Shown: positions 35,373 to 47,619 of the stretch, piece after piece
Position numbering within the stretch: the stretch's first letter is position 1
How the letters are laid out: every line of letters begins with the position of its first letter
Origin: Lycium barbarum
Taxonomy: Eukaryota; Streptophyta; Magnoliopsida; Solanales; Solanaceae
DNA: 64,000 bases
Assembly: GCF_019175385.1 (NCBI RefSeq)
Contig: NC_083338.1
Location: 87,627,777 to 87,691,776 of the forward strand
Direction: 5' to 3'
Notes under the pieces: model-generated
What the model was told of the DNA's origin: nothing
Seen by the model: the letters and a program-made list of their open reading frames with translations, nothing else
Databases searched by the model: none
Program-made: the position numbers and the translations under genes

Positions 35373-38324
35373 TGTCACACCCTAATCTTGCTAGGGTGTG
35401 ATGGGCACCCGACCCCTACTTAGGGCCGAGCGAACCCTCTGACCTTTAACACACACATAATCTCTTTGGACTTTTAAATCAAATAAGAATAAAATACATA
35501 GTAAAGCTTTCAGAAACTTTCTTTTCATCGTGCTCAAATCAAGTAGAATCTGTAATCATAAGGAATATGTAACACAAATCATAATGACACATCGGCTGGT
35601 GGAGCCGCTTACAAGACTGACATCCTATACCCACGACTCTATCTGCAAAGTCTCTAACTTCGACCAAGATACCATAGCATATATACTCTGACTCGACAAC
35701 ACTCCAGGAGAAGATGGAGCTCGCCAATTCCGCTGGAACATCTTCTATAATGGTTTCTACTCATCTGGGTGTACCTGCGCGGCATGAAACGCAGCCCCCG
35801 AAGAAAGGGGGTCAGTACGGAAAATGTACTGAGCATGTAAGGCATGGAATACAGAAAAGAGGATCATAACTGAAACAGAGATTTACCAAAACAAGTATGT
35901 CTTTTAAAAACATCAATGCACTTGCCTTTTGAAATGAAAATCATGTATGACAACATCATATATCATATGTACAGATAACGTGTCCCGGCCCTCCAGTGAG
36001 GGACTCGGTGGATTAAATCATGTATATCAACATCATATATCATGTATGCATAACGTGTCCCGGCCCTCAAGTGAGGGACTCGGTGGATAAAAGCATGCAT
36101 GTCATCATCATATATCATATATGCCTAATGTGTCCCGGCCCTCAAGTGCGGGTCTCGGTGAATGGAGTCATCATATGTCGTCCTGGCCGCCATCCCCGTA
36201 TCATCATATCATCATATACATACACATATAACGTGTCCTGGCCCGCAAGTTGAGGGACTCGGTGAACAATGCAGTGGAGTACGCACGAGAACGTATCTTG
36301 GCCCGGCTCAGTGAAGGACATATTGAGGCATCCACGAGCAGAGTAGTGAGAAACTATATGCACATAAATCAAGACTCGATAGGTAGGAACACAAATCGAC
36401 ACTTGAGGATCATAAACACGTTTCAAGTCAATCCGGTTTAGTATGAGATAGTTATGGACATTTTTACCACAGAACCTCTACGAACATTTCCAAAACAATC
36501 CAAGACTGTATACAAACGTTAGAGACTTTAGTACTTATAGAACTCTTTTGGAGACATGAACTCTTTATGCTTTACTCATTATTCAACCATACACTAAGCT
36601 CAACTATATTGAGCATACTCATGTCGGAAGTGAATAAGAATCATAGACAAACTCGGAAACATATCAAACAGAGCTTCGGAAATCATAGATACGTATCAAA
36701 ACCATATGAAGTAGCTTATGGAAATCAAGAACATTAGCCATCCTAGTGGCTCTAAGAATAGGAATCTCTTTGAAATCATACATATACATCATCTACTTGT
36801 TTCATAAGGATCATGCCAAAAGAAAGAAAGGGTAAGCCTTACATACCTGTTTCACGTCCTATTAGCTACGCTTATTTATCCAGCTTGCTAGTCTACATTC
36901 AAAAGAACCGACAAAATCATTAGACTCATCGCCATATACTTGTCTTAGTCCTTCAAATGAATTCATTTATAATCTGCCGAAATTTCGGCAATATTTCCCC
37001 TGTAAATACACCATCCCCGAGAATCTAACTCGGCCAATATATCAACAACAATCCGAGAATTCAACTCGGCCAAATTATCAACAGCGATACCAACAATCAT
37101 ATCTCCAACTTCAACAATTAATCCAAAATATATTCTAACATTAACGACCCTTGTTGCACAATTTAACGGGCATTTCATTTATATTCAATTTCAACCACAT
37201 ATAATCAAGCTAACATCAATGATCTCACATTCAAGTGTTAATCCGAAATCATTCTAACATGATTCAAGAACACTTCAAACAATTCACACAATATTCAAAA
37301 CAATCTAACCAATATGTCATTCCACCTGAAACCTCCAAGGTGCAACAATAACAATGACAACACATTTCATTCCTTCAATTCATGAACTATACCCATAATT
37401 CACACACTAACAACATTATTCTCATAATTACAAGAAACCATATTAGAATCACATTAATTCCTCCAATAATTTCTCAACAATTACAACTTCATTTCAATTC
37501 ATCAAACCTTCATTTTCATCATGGAATTCACAATCTACAACAATAAAAATACTAAATAAAATTAATTCATCACATTTACACAACACCACCTCTTATTCGG
37601 CCACAACCAAGACACACCTTTTTCATGAATTCCATCCATTTCCACATACTACAACATGCATAAATCATCTATAACACATGTAAAAGAAGATTGAATTCAT
37701 ACCTTTCTCACTCCACTTCTTAACTTGGCTAGGGTTGTAAACTTGCACAAATGAATGGTTTGCTTGCTTCAACAACCACCCCACGTTAATTAGGGCCTTC
37801 AAATTAGTTTGAATACTAGAAGAAATAATTTTTTTGATCAACTTTTCATGGGGCCAATTTTCCTTAGCCATGGCCGAATGGTTCTTCAATTTTTCTTGAA
37901 GTTTCCTTGAGTTGGAATGAATAATTTGTCTTGCTTTAGTCATCTCTCTACATATATATATATATATATAGCTCCTTCCAATACCAAGTGGACACATGCC
38001 CTCTTTCTTGAAGTTTCTTAAATTAAAACAAGGATGAATAATGTCTTGCCATGTAAGCTTTGGTCCATATACATAATTAGCCCCATTAAATAAAAATGTG
38101 GACATATGCCCCACGACCAACATGGCCCCCTTCAAGAACCTTCTTGAATATTTTGTGAAATTTCCATTTTGCCCTTAGCCTTTCTCAATATTTTCATACC
38201 AATAATATTCATAAATAATATTCATAAACAACTTGTGTATTAAACAAGATCAAAATATAGCCTTGCCCTTAACTTCTCACAATTATCTTGAATTATCCGA
38301 ACGTACAGAATACGGGCTATAACA
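35373..38324 (-). mobile_element. Solo LTR, family 2, TSD GTTTT
   Basis: A 2,952-bp LTR, TGTCACACCCTA to GGGCTATAACA on the plus strand, flanked by GTTTT at 35368-35372 and 38325-38329. The end carries a perfect 10-bp stem, TCACACCCTA with TAGGGTGTGA (35375-35384, 35392-35401). A GCCCCC/GGGGGT stem (35794-35812) precedes an AGTAC/GTACT stem (35814-35830). A dyad minisatellite with GGCCCTCAAGTGAGGGACTC occupies about 35980-36310. No internal region. A 156-codon frame inside (37665-38135) is not a credible gene. Confidence 0.9.
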
Positions 38325-38475
38325 GTTTTTCATGCTTTATATACTATTTCCCATGGCCTCTTCATTTTCATTATTTCTTTTACAAGACTGCTTTGAATTG
38401 CTTTTCTTGAGCCAGGGGTCTTTCGGAAACAACTTCTCTACCTCTCAAGGTAGAGTAAGGTCTGCGTACACTCTA
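38325..38475 (+). mobile_element. RTE LINE / TS-SINE-like tail, part 2
   Basis: Contains AACTTCTCTACCTCTCAAGG and AAGGTCTGCGTACACTCTA, very characteristic of TS-SINE/RTE 3' ends. It stops at TACACTCTA (38467-38475), the target duplication of the next insertion. Confidence 0.65.
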
Positions 38476-39129
38476 GTCTAGAGCCGTCAAAATGGGTTTG
38501 GCCAGCCCAACCCAACCTGCTAATTAAGTAGGGTTGGGCTACTTTTTTTAGGCCCTTTTAGAACTGAGGCTATTAACCCCAACCTCAGGGCTGGCCCGCG
38601 AGGCCAAGAGTTAAAAATAAATTATTATTATTCATTGAGCCTTTTCATTGATTTATGATCGTTAAATAGGAACTTCGACTTATGAGGATAAAATCCGACA
38701 TATAAGCGTCCACCGATAACAATCTCAAAAGTTGTGTTGGCTATAGTTATGAAAAACCCTACAGATTACCTATAATGATCAAACAAACTTTAAACAATTA
38801 TCGAATGTTTACGTCATTAGCTAGCTAGATTGCAGTAACTAGCCTCACTGTTTAATGTTAAAATGGTCAGTTTCCTATATAAAATCAAAGTTTCTATTTA
38901 GTTGGGTGATGAGCATGACCATTATTATATATAGGCGCTCTTTTTATGTTAAATTTGAAAAGTGTCATTATAATAATCACTGTTTGTATTAGCTTTGCTA
39001 TTCAAATTGCTCTACGGAGTCTAGTCACATAATGACTGGATTTAGTTGTGCAAAATTCTAACTATTTAGAAGAGCCGGTTGGGCTGCTTTTTCGTCGTCC
39101 AACCGGCTCCTTTTCATCGTCCATTGTCC

Positions 39130-40290
39130 ATTCCAAGTTAAAAAAAATTAATAAATATGGGTCCCATATATATTAAAAAACAACAACTAATATAAAAAAA
39201 AAATGTGAGCTCCATACTAAACACCAACCAGTATTAAAAAAAAAAGAGAGAAGATAAAAAGTGGAACCCACCACATCCAAACTCACGGAAAAAAAAGTGG
39301 ACCCCATATTAACAAAATCAAGAAATATTAAAAAAAAGTGAATCCCATATTAAAAAAACAAACAATGTTAAAAAAAAAAAAGGTGCTTAGAAAATCAAAC
39401 AATTAAATCAATAATGATTGATTCATTGCCACATGCGTATCAACCCATTAGTGAGAGCAAATGAAATTATTGTACAACAACATACATAAAATACTTATAT
39501 ATTAAAATAAGATAGAATTTAATTACTTTTTCATTTTTTCCTTACTCTAATAAATGTGAAAAGAGATTAATGTCATAAAAGAAAAAATACTATTAAATGG
39601 AGATCAAATAATTAATAAGTTAAATTCTAATTCTAATTGACGTTTCCTTAGAAAATCGTGTAAAAAACAACATGACAAGTAAAATGAGTTAAACAAAAAA
39701 TATTTATTAAAAATTAAAAAATAGAAGTTCTTCATGGACCCATATTAAACATCAACCAGTATTAAAAAAAAAAAGAGAAGAAAAAAAAAGTAGAACCCAC
39801 CACATCCAAACTCACGGGAAAAAAAAGTGGACCCCATATTAACAAAATCAAGCAAGATTAAAAAAAAAAGTGAATCTCATATTAAAAAAACAAACAATGT
39901 TAAAACAAAAAGTGCTTAAAAATCAAACAATTAAATCAATAATGATGGATTCATTGCCACATGCGTATCAACCCATTAGTGGGAGCAAATGAAATTATTG
40001 TACAACAACATACGTAAAATACTTATATATTAAAATAACATAAAATTTAGTTACTTTTTTATTTTTCCCTTACTTTAATAACTGCGAAAAGAGATTAATG
40101 TCATAAAAGAAAAAATATTATTAAATGGAGATCAAATAATTAATAATGTAAATTAATGAAATTATAATGCTAATTAACGTTTCCTTAAAAAACCGTGTAA
40201 AAAATAACATGACAAGTAAAATGAGTTAAACAAAAAATATTTACTAAAAATTAAAAAATAGAAGTTCTTCATTTAAATAGAAAATCAAAT
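39130..40290. repeat. Tandem duplication of ~530-590 bp, two copies
   Basis: The block with GTGGAACCCACCACATCCAA, GTGGACCCCATATTAAC and TTCATTGCCACATGCGTATC occurs at about 39130-39725 and again at about 39740-40290. A more diverged third relative lies at 40620-41340. The copies differ mainly in poly-A lengths. Confidence 0.75.
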
Positions 40291-40592
40291 TCCTACTTTG
40301 TTTCATTTTAAACATGTAAAATTAATATAATAATTTGAATTAGAATTATCCAAATCAAAATTTGATAAAAAAAATTATATGTATTACTTTACTATTACTA
40401 CTATATAGAAGAGCCGGTTTATAGAGGCAAGATCGTCGTCCGTGTTCGGTCCTACATTTTTATTTAAGGGCAAAAAAATCCTTTGTGGTCCCACCCACTT
40501 TTTTATTTAAGAGTAAAAAAATGATGTTTTATATTTTATATTACCAACTCTTCTAAAAGGTAGATAGAAATACTTTATTATATTTCTATTTT

Positions 40593-41590
40593 TCTACTAT
40601 ATAGAAGTATCGGTTTACCCATGCTTTGTCGTCAGTCACTCTTAAAAAAAAAAAAAAAAAAAAGGTTAACCCCACCCTCTCCAAACTCATGAAAAAAAAG
40701 GTGGACCCCACCTTCTCTAAACTCATGAAAAACAAAGTGGATCCCATATTAAAAAAAAAAAGGCAACGTCAAAAAAAAAAAAAAAAACGTGCACCCCATA
40801 TATTAAAAAATCAAACAATATTCATGTAATTCCCAAAGTATCCCCATCAAGTTAATAATAGTGGATTCATTGCCACATGCATATTAACCCATTAGTGGGA
40901 GTAAATGAAATTATTGCAAGCAAAAAACATGGACCTCATATTATTACTTTTCTTCAAAATATTTAATTGTTGTATTTGCTACTCCGCCATGTCATTTATT
41001 TGTTATGTTTACTAAAATAAATATACTTAAAATTTATATATTTAAAAAATAAGATACAATTTAATTACTTTTTTATTTTTATTCTTACTCTAATAAATGT
41101 GAAAAGAGATTAATATCAAATGAAGATCAAATAATGAATAAGGTAAATTAGTCAAATTATAATTCTAATTCACGTTTCCTTAAACAACCATGCAAAAGAC
41201 AACATGACAAGTAAAATGAGCTAAACCGAGAATATTTACCAAAAATTAAAAAATAGCATTTCTTCGTTTAAATAGAAAATCATTTTTTACTTTGTTTCGT
41301 TTTAAACATGTAAAATTAATTTAATAATTTGAATTAGAATTATCCAAATTAAAATTTGATAAAAAATAATAAGTATTTTACACCTTTAAATTAATCGAAT
41401 TAAAATTGAAAGTATCAACTGATGCTTAAATATTGCTATTATTTTATCTCAAAGAGAGGAAAATAGTTTTCTTTTAAACGATTCTTCTCTTTTAAAAAGT
41501 ATTAATAAATTTTTGTAGCAAACATGAATATAATAAAGTTTTAGATACGGAGCGCAAATTACAATGTTATATTAATCGTATTTTGAACGC

Positions 41591-41625
<35 letters not shown>

Positions 41626-41714
41626 TATCACTATCTAAACACAACTACATATACATAGATACACTATAATCCGAAGTGTTGGGCCAGTGCTCAGCACGGG
41701 CATAGGCCATCTAG
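40593..41714 (+). mobile_element. Candidate non-autonomous Helitron
   Basis: The 5' end reads TCTACTATATAGAAG. The 3' end has GTGC-TCA-GCAC (41687-41697) and then CTAG (41711-41714) followed by T. These are the usual TC...CTRR features with a hairpin upstream. Similar 5' ends (CTATATAGAAGAGCCGG) at about 40405 and 39050 suggest repeated insertion or truncation. The 5' flanking base is T rather than the usual A, which lowers confidence. Confidence 0.45.
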
Positions 41715-42102
41715 TATTACTATTAGACTCCAGGAGAATTAAGGAGATTTTGGCATCTGTTGATAGAAAAAGACAATACCAGGAGATAGTAATTATCTTA
41801 TTGATTCTTCTTTGAAACTACTACTGCATCTTACTTGCCACAAAAATTTCTCCACCGAATACAGTTAGGAGGGAGGATCGATGGAGCATTTTGAGATGAA
41901 AATTAAAAAAACGCACACCATTTTGAGAAGAAAAATAATAGAACATGCCCCGATATTAATTTGAAGGGCCAGCCCATGGCCCTCTTAGGGTTGGGTTGGA
42001 CTGGCATTTTGTAGGCCCTTTAGTAAAATGGGCCAGCCTGTCCTAGCCCGTTTAAGTCTATAGCCGCGAGGGTTGGGTTGGGACAGCCTGTTTTGACACC
42101 TT

Positions 42103-42160
42103 TACACTCTACCCTCCCCAGACCCTACTTTGTGGGATTATAATGGGTATGTTGTTGTTT
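42103..42160 (+). mobile_element. RTE LINE / TS-SINE-like tail, part 3 (TTG end)
   Basis: After the second TACACTCTA the tail resumes with CCCTCCCCAGACCCTAC and GGGATTATAATGGGTATG and ends in TTGTTGTTT, the expected 3' terminus of the family. Confidence 0.65.
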
Positions 42161-42329
42161 GGTCCAACTAACAGTTGAGACTTAATAACTGATGATGACT
42201 ACCAAAAAAAAAAAACTACTATAAACACGGCAAATTAAAATCTACCGACTTTTAGATGGATCAGGCTTAGTCGATTTTATTTAAAAATAAAAAGAATATG
42301 TCGAGAAATATCAAGGATTCTAATAACAC

Positions 42330-42991
42330 TAACCTAGTGATTATTGGTGACCGAAATGTCCTCATATTTTGCATTGAACCTAGATATGTCGTGTGGGTTG
42401 CTTGATGTTCTTGAACATACGTCTACACCTATCGAGAATTCCATTATTGTTGATCAAGTCTATCAATCTTGCATGGTCTCTATTCTCGTGTTTGATACCT
42501 TGGTTGATCTATTAGTGCTCGACATGATGGATTCTAAGGTTATTTTAGGCATAGATTGATTATCTCCATATTATGCGTTCTTGGATTGTCATGCCAAGCC
42601 GGTTACATTAGCTATGTTGGGAGTTCCTAGAGTTGAGTGGAGGGATACACATAGCCACTCCATGAATAAACTAATGTCTTACTAGAAGGTGTAACAGATG
42701 GTAGAGAAGGGATGCTTGTTTTATCTAAGCCTTTATCCGGGATATTAATGCAGAGACTCCTACCCTTGATTCAGTACTAGTAGTGCGAAAGTTCCAAGAG
42801 GTGTGTCGTACTAATTTACCTAGTATTCCACCTGATCGTGATATTTACTTTGGCATCAACTTGGTGCCAAACATGTGTCCCATATTTATTCCATAATACA
42901 GGATTGCACATGTGGAGTTGAAAGAATTGAAAGAGCTATTGCAAGATATATTGAGCAAGGGTTAATTAGACCGTGTGTCTCCCTTGGGGTG
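42330..42991 (+). pseudogene. pol: Ty3/gypsy protease-RT relic
   Basis: The translation of 42344-42700 matches, position for position, the protease region of the chromovirus at 56.0-56.9 kb: the fragment VDQVYQSCMVSILVFDTLVD, an ILG motif, then after a TGA the LDCHAKPVTLAMLG-VPRVEWRD block. Later pieces in shifted frames match the protease-RT linker and the beginning of RT (IRPCVSL). It stops at the RT SPWG position because an LTR starts at 42992. Several stops and frameshifts are present, so it cannot be functional. Its plus orientation is opposite to the chromovirus; it is a separate, older element. Confidence 0.7.
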
Positions 42992-44207
42992 TGTCACGAA
43001 CCAAACTTGGCTGAGGCGGACATGCACTCGGTGCCGTAACTTGACCTAGCGAACCAACCTATAACATCTCATATGACTAGTATATAATCAAGGGATCTAA
43101 GAAAAGGAGATGACACGATACTCTGATAAATAGCTATCGTATAACTGAAACATAACATCTACACATAACTTAAAGTGACATCAGACGTCTACGAAGCCTC
43201 TTAGATAACTAACACTGAACAACAGTCATACTATCGAGACAGGGCCCTGACCTACCCATAATCTCTATACATCAATAAGAGTACTACACTCGACTCAGCT
43301 TCAGGTGGAAATGGAGCTTACAACACATCAGCTGAATACCCGCAGGTGCCTAGCGAGGAAGTTTGCCAACCTGTGCAACTGAACCTGTAATATGAACATA
43401 GCGCCACCGGCAAAAGGGACGTGAGTACAAAAAGAGTTGTACTTGTATGTAAGGCAGACAAGATAGTATATGCAAGTGCTAAAACTCGTACAAGAAACAA
43501 ATGAGACATAATCAAATAAGAACACTGGGAAGCTAAGAACAGCTTATGGAATCATATGTTAAGTCTTATAGTACTTTTCGATGATGCTTTTTAGATTACT
43601 ACCTGTAGCAATGTTCTGGGATCGTTCACGGTAACACTTGGGATCATTTACTTCTATTAGAACAGATGAGCCATGTGAGACATGCAACATATAAAAGCGT
43701 AATTTTGTAAACATATATAGACATAGACCCTAATGGGCCCCGTGCGAGGCACGACCTTCAGTGTATCATATATCAATAGACCCTATTGAGCGCCGTGCCT
43801 TCCATATATAAATATATGTATTATATATATATATATATAATAATACATCATTAAAGTTATTAGGGATTCCGGTTCATTAACTTATGAAGTCATTTCACAT
43901 GGTTCTTGTGAAATCGTTCGCTTGTGGGAAATGGTTTCTTCGGTAGTTCTAGAACACATGGAACTACCGCTATGCCGAGTATGGCCTATGCGTATCCTTG
44001 TACACTATCACATGATATGCTAAGTATGGTTGTGCCGAGTACGACTTGTGGCGTATCAATGTACGCTATCATATATTATGTCCAGTATGACATGTCGTGC
44101 ATAGTACGTAAAAGTAACTACTAAGGGTGCAACTACATATCGCTACATGAGCCACAACCATCTTACGATACCAAGCTACTCTATAATCTTCTGAATACAT
44201 TATACAT
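42992..44207 (-). repeat. Third-type gypsy-like LTR fragment
   Basis: Starts TGTCACGAACCAAAC inside the RT relic. It shares the LTR layout of the other families: a terminal TGTCACGA, and an AGTAC/GTACT stem (43424-43428 with 43439-43443) followed by TGTATGTAAGGC. Its other end was not found, because a copia LTR interrupts it at 44208 and the sequence after 45975 is ambiguous. Confidence 0.6.
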
Positions 44208-45969
44208 TGTTGGCACAGCAAGACTAATGCATATATGAGTTTTGATGATTGACAAATGGGCAAGCAATGAGTGATACCATGAAGCAGATAAACTAGGTCT
44301 AGATACATGTAAGAATACACAAGAGTGATGGAATAAAGCTAGACATCTGGATGAATGAAGCAGAAGTTCCAAACATAAGAGATCAGTTGCCTGAATAAGA
44401 AAGAATGTAGCGCACATTGAACAGGTCCAAAGACCTGATCTATCTCAAAAGAAGAGTTGCAAGAAATGCACATGAATCAGGTTCACAGACATGTTCTATC
44501 AGATACAGACAAGTAGAAAAGATAAAGTGACCTAGTCTACAGAGATGCTCAGTGTACAATATGAATGATCTATAGAGCAACTGAACAAGGTGGAAAAATG
44601 GAGACAAGATGACGATTAGATGACACAGTCAAAGGTGAAGTTCAATTGAAGAAATAAAACAAGTATGCAAACTACTCTATACAAAGAAGCCTTCAAGTAC
44701 GGTGGAGGAATCAGGTGCATGGGTTGAATGACCCAACAGTGAGGAGAAGGGAAGTGACTTAGAAGGAAGAAATTGTTCAGTTAAAGAGTTTGCAGATAAA
44801 GAATCAGGTTAACAGAAGAACCAGGTCTGCAAACATGTTCCGTCACAGAGCCAAAACAACAAGTCAAAGAGTGAGTCAAGATTGATAGAATGATTTATTC
44901 CAGCAATGAATAAATGGTGATTTATTCCAGCAATGAATAAATGCATGTGAAGCAGACAGACACAGAGCATCACATGATCGATGAAACAAGTATGTCAACA
45001 TGTTCTATCATCCATACTATAAGTAGACTCAAGAAGAAGTCAGAAGTATGAACTTGAAAGGGACGATGAAACAGGTTTGAGAACATGTTATATCTTAGAC
45101 AGTGCAGAGATTTAGAGGCAGGTGAACTAGGTGGATGAAACTGGTTCGTGAACATGTTCCAGCGCAAGTCCTAGAACAACTAGGATTTGCAGAATTATGG
45201 AAAGAACTTGGCGGTCAAGTATAAAAGATTTTTTGCCATATTTGTAGGGATTAGTAAGCCTCCTACGCGTACAAGGAGCGGACTCAACAAGGTAAGAATC
45301 CAAATACTACCCAAACCCTATTACATGTCATTGATTGACTAAGAAAGGATTTTGTGTTAACCGACCTACGGAGCTTCAATGTTCTAAATACCTAGGTCTT
45401 TCCAGGATGAAGTTTGCGCAACCACAAAGAGAGAATTGAGAATATTGAGTGTGGAAAGGATTTATCCATCATATTCAATAATCTGGGGTTGGATTGAAGT
45501 AACTATTTCACTGTATAATGTTCTCAAGTTCACAAGTCTAGATATCTTGTATTCGGTTTGTTCTATCGAGTTGTATCTTTATCTCTTACATAGAAGCATA
45601 CAAGTAGAAACAAACAGTTGTTGTAAATTTAAATTCAAGTACGATTTTACTACTTGAGGGTTGCTTGCTAGTCAGTGTGACTAGTGAGACGGGAATTAGA
45701 GTGTAGTTCCTAGGTTACAGGTCTGTAACTTGAATTTGTAGATGGCTCATTGTTGTAGTGGAGTTGGGGAAATCCTACAGGTCTGTAGGTTGGGGTTTTT
45801 ATCACCTTTTGAGCCGGGTGGTTTCCACGTAAATATCGTGTGTCCTTTACTTACCTGCAGTTTCTTATTCCGCAAAGACGCTAGCATAAAACAAGTACAG
45901 TAACGTGTTCCATCCTATAAGAGAAAATTGGTTCCGCATAGGATAGAAAGTAGGTCGTGCAACCTAACA
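44208..45969 (+). mobile_element. Solo Ty1/copia-type LTR, TSD TACAT
   Basis: Starts TGTTGGCACAGC and ends GTGCAACCTAACA, flanked by TACAT at 44203-44207 and 45970-45974; length 1,762 bp. The ends and the GAGCCGGGTGGTTTCCACG stretch near 45813 resemble copia (SIRE/Tork-like) LTRs. It lacks the stem modules of the gypsy LTRs. No internal coding region, so it is a solo LTR. Confidence 0.8.
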
Positions 45970-45974
45970 TACAT

Positions 45975-46543
45975 GATCTGCTAAAGCCATTTACTTGCAG
46001 ACATGTTTCTTTTTTTATGTAAGCTATGGATTTTTCATAAAAGAATCGCATGTAATCATTCTCGTATAACATACATAAAAATATACAAATAGCACTCTTG
46101 GGACCTTACTCATTAACTTATGGGAGCATTACAGTTGATCAGGTGAAATTTTTAACTTGTGGAGATAGTTCATTAGACATATAAATATGTTGTGGTTAAT
46201 ATTGTTAACAAATTCTGGAAGGAAAAGGGGTTTAAAGTAATAGTTTGTTAAAGCGTAAATCGAGCTTGTCGCTTATTGTACTATTGCTTGAGTCGCTGGT
46301 TGTTGATGATATAGCGTGGCTATGTTATTGTGGTTGTTCTGGTTGTTGTTGATGGCATTTCGTATTGGGAGGAATTAAAAGTCATGGGGGAGGTGCTACC
46401 TAATTTTCTAGAAACGAGCTACTAGCTTAGAAATATGTTTTAGGCCCTTCCGTAGCTTAACCATAGTTCTAATGTCTTGATGTAGGTTGAAGTGCTACGG
46501 GCAGTATATATTGAGTCGAGGTTAAGAAAAAAAGGTATGTTGA
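45975..46543 (+). repeat. Interrupted LTR-related sequence
   Basis: From about 46370 the sequence (AGGTGCTACCTAATTTTC, then AAAGGTATGTTGA) aligns with the middle of the plus-strand LTR at about 6055-6205, and it resumes at 49900 after a solo LTR. The first ~400 bp may be the rest of the third-type LTR; the boundary is unclear. Confidence 0.5.
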
Positions 46544-47155
46544 TGTCACGACCCGACTAGGGGCCATGACGGGTACCCGGGGCTAACCACCGAGCACCGC
46601 TCGTACCATTACCCATCGTACACATCAAGAGTTCATTCATTAATCTTATACTCAAATCATAGGAAAACCATTTTTCAGTTTGAACATAATTACCCTTATA
46701 TACATAAGCCCTTTGGCTATCAAAATAATATACATACAATAAGGACATTGTGAGACCATGCTACCCACACATACTTATCTACGAGCCTCTACTAGAGTAC
46801 TAGACATATGGACGGGACAGGACCCGGTTGTGCCCAAAACATATATGTACACAAAATAGTAAATCAATGGCACATCCGGAATAATGGAGTGCTCTCAAAA
46901 GTCTGCTTATCGGCTTCTATAAATCTGGGTCGCCTTCCTGTCTACCTATGGGCATGAACACAGCGTCCAAAGAAAACGGACGTCAGTACGAATATTGTAC
47001 TGAGTATGTAAGGCATGAATGAAATGAACATAATAGAAAAATCATAAGACATAAGATGAAGATATAACCAGCGTAACTTTTAAGGGTGGATACCTTTCAT
47101 GCCTATATCATATATAATCATAGTACATGTATTATCATAGCGCATACATCATCGT

Positions 47156-47194
<39 letters not shown>

Positions 47195-47223
47195 TAGTAC
47201 TGTATCTGATCATACACATTAAA

Positions 47224-47540
47224 CATTATCCGTATTCAGCCACATAGTGGCTCGGCAATATCATTTACATGTCCTCCGGGCTTTTCATACATTTGAATAC
47301 ATAGTAGTATCATACCCGACCATATAGGTTCGGTGTCTTACGTTCCCAGCTATAATAAAGCTTGGTGTTATGCGTACCTGGCCCTACCAAGGCTCAGTGT
47401 TGTCCGTACCTGGCCCTACCAAGGCTCAGTGGTATCCGTACCTGGCCCTATCAAGGCTCAGGGTTATACGTACCCAACTGCAGTGGTGTGCGCGCAATAG
47501 ATATCATACCCGGCCATATAGGCTCGGTGTCACAACATAG
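47224..47540. repeat. Dyad minisatellite of the 46.5-kb LTR
   Basis: Units of about 30-32 bp built on CGTACCTGGCCCTACCAAGG and CTCAGTG, flanked by diverged ones such as CCCGGCCATATAGGCTCGG. It occupies the same slot, downstream of the AGTAC stem, as the minisatellites of the other LTR types. Confidence 0.75.
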
Positions 47541-47619
47541 CATTCATACTTTTATAACATACATATGTATCTGAGAGAAACATTTCGACACTATCGGGGT
47601 GACACAAAGTCTATAAACT

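Larger units (their letters stand above)
38476..42102. mobile_element. hAT-like inverted-repeat element with nested Helitron-like DNA
   Basis: TACACTCTA is duplicated at 38467-38475 and 42103-42111; 8-9 bp duplications fit hAT or Mutator elements. The ends are inverted repeats: left GAGCCGTCAAAATGGGTTTG, right (complement) AAGGTGTCAAAACAGG, both running into AGCCCAACCCAACC-type sequence. The outer ~150 bp on each side look like a short non-autonomous hAT element. The 3.3 kb between (about 38640-41940) is extra AT-rich DNA with internal duplications and Helitron-like ends. No transposase seen. Confidence 0.6.

Noticed and set aside
37665..38135. 156-codon minus-strand frame
   Set aside because: It lies wholly inside a solo LTR, includes an AT microsatellite (runs of Ile-Tyr) and has no recognisable domain.
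45436..45657. 73-codon plus frame
   Set aside because: Lies entirely in the copia solo LTR; no conserved features.
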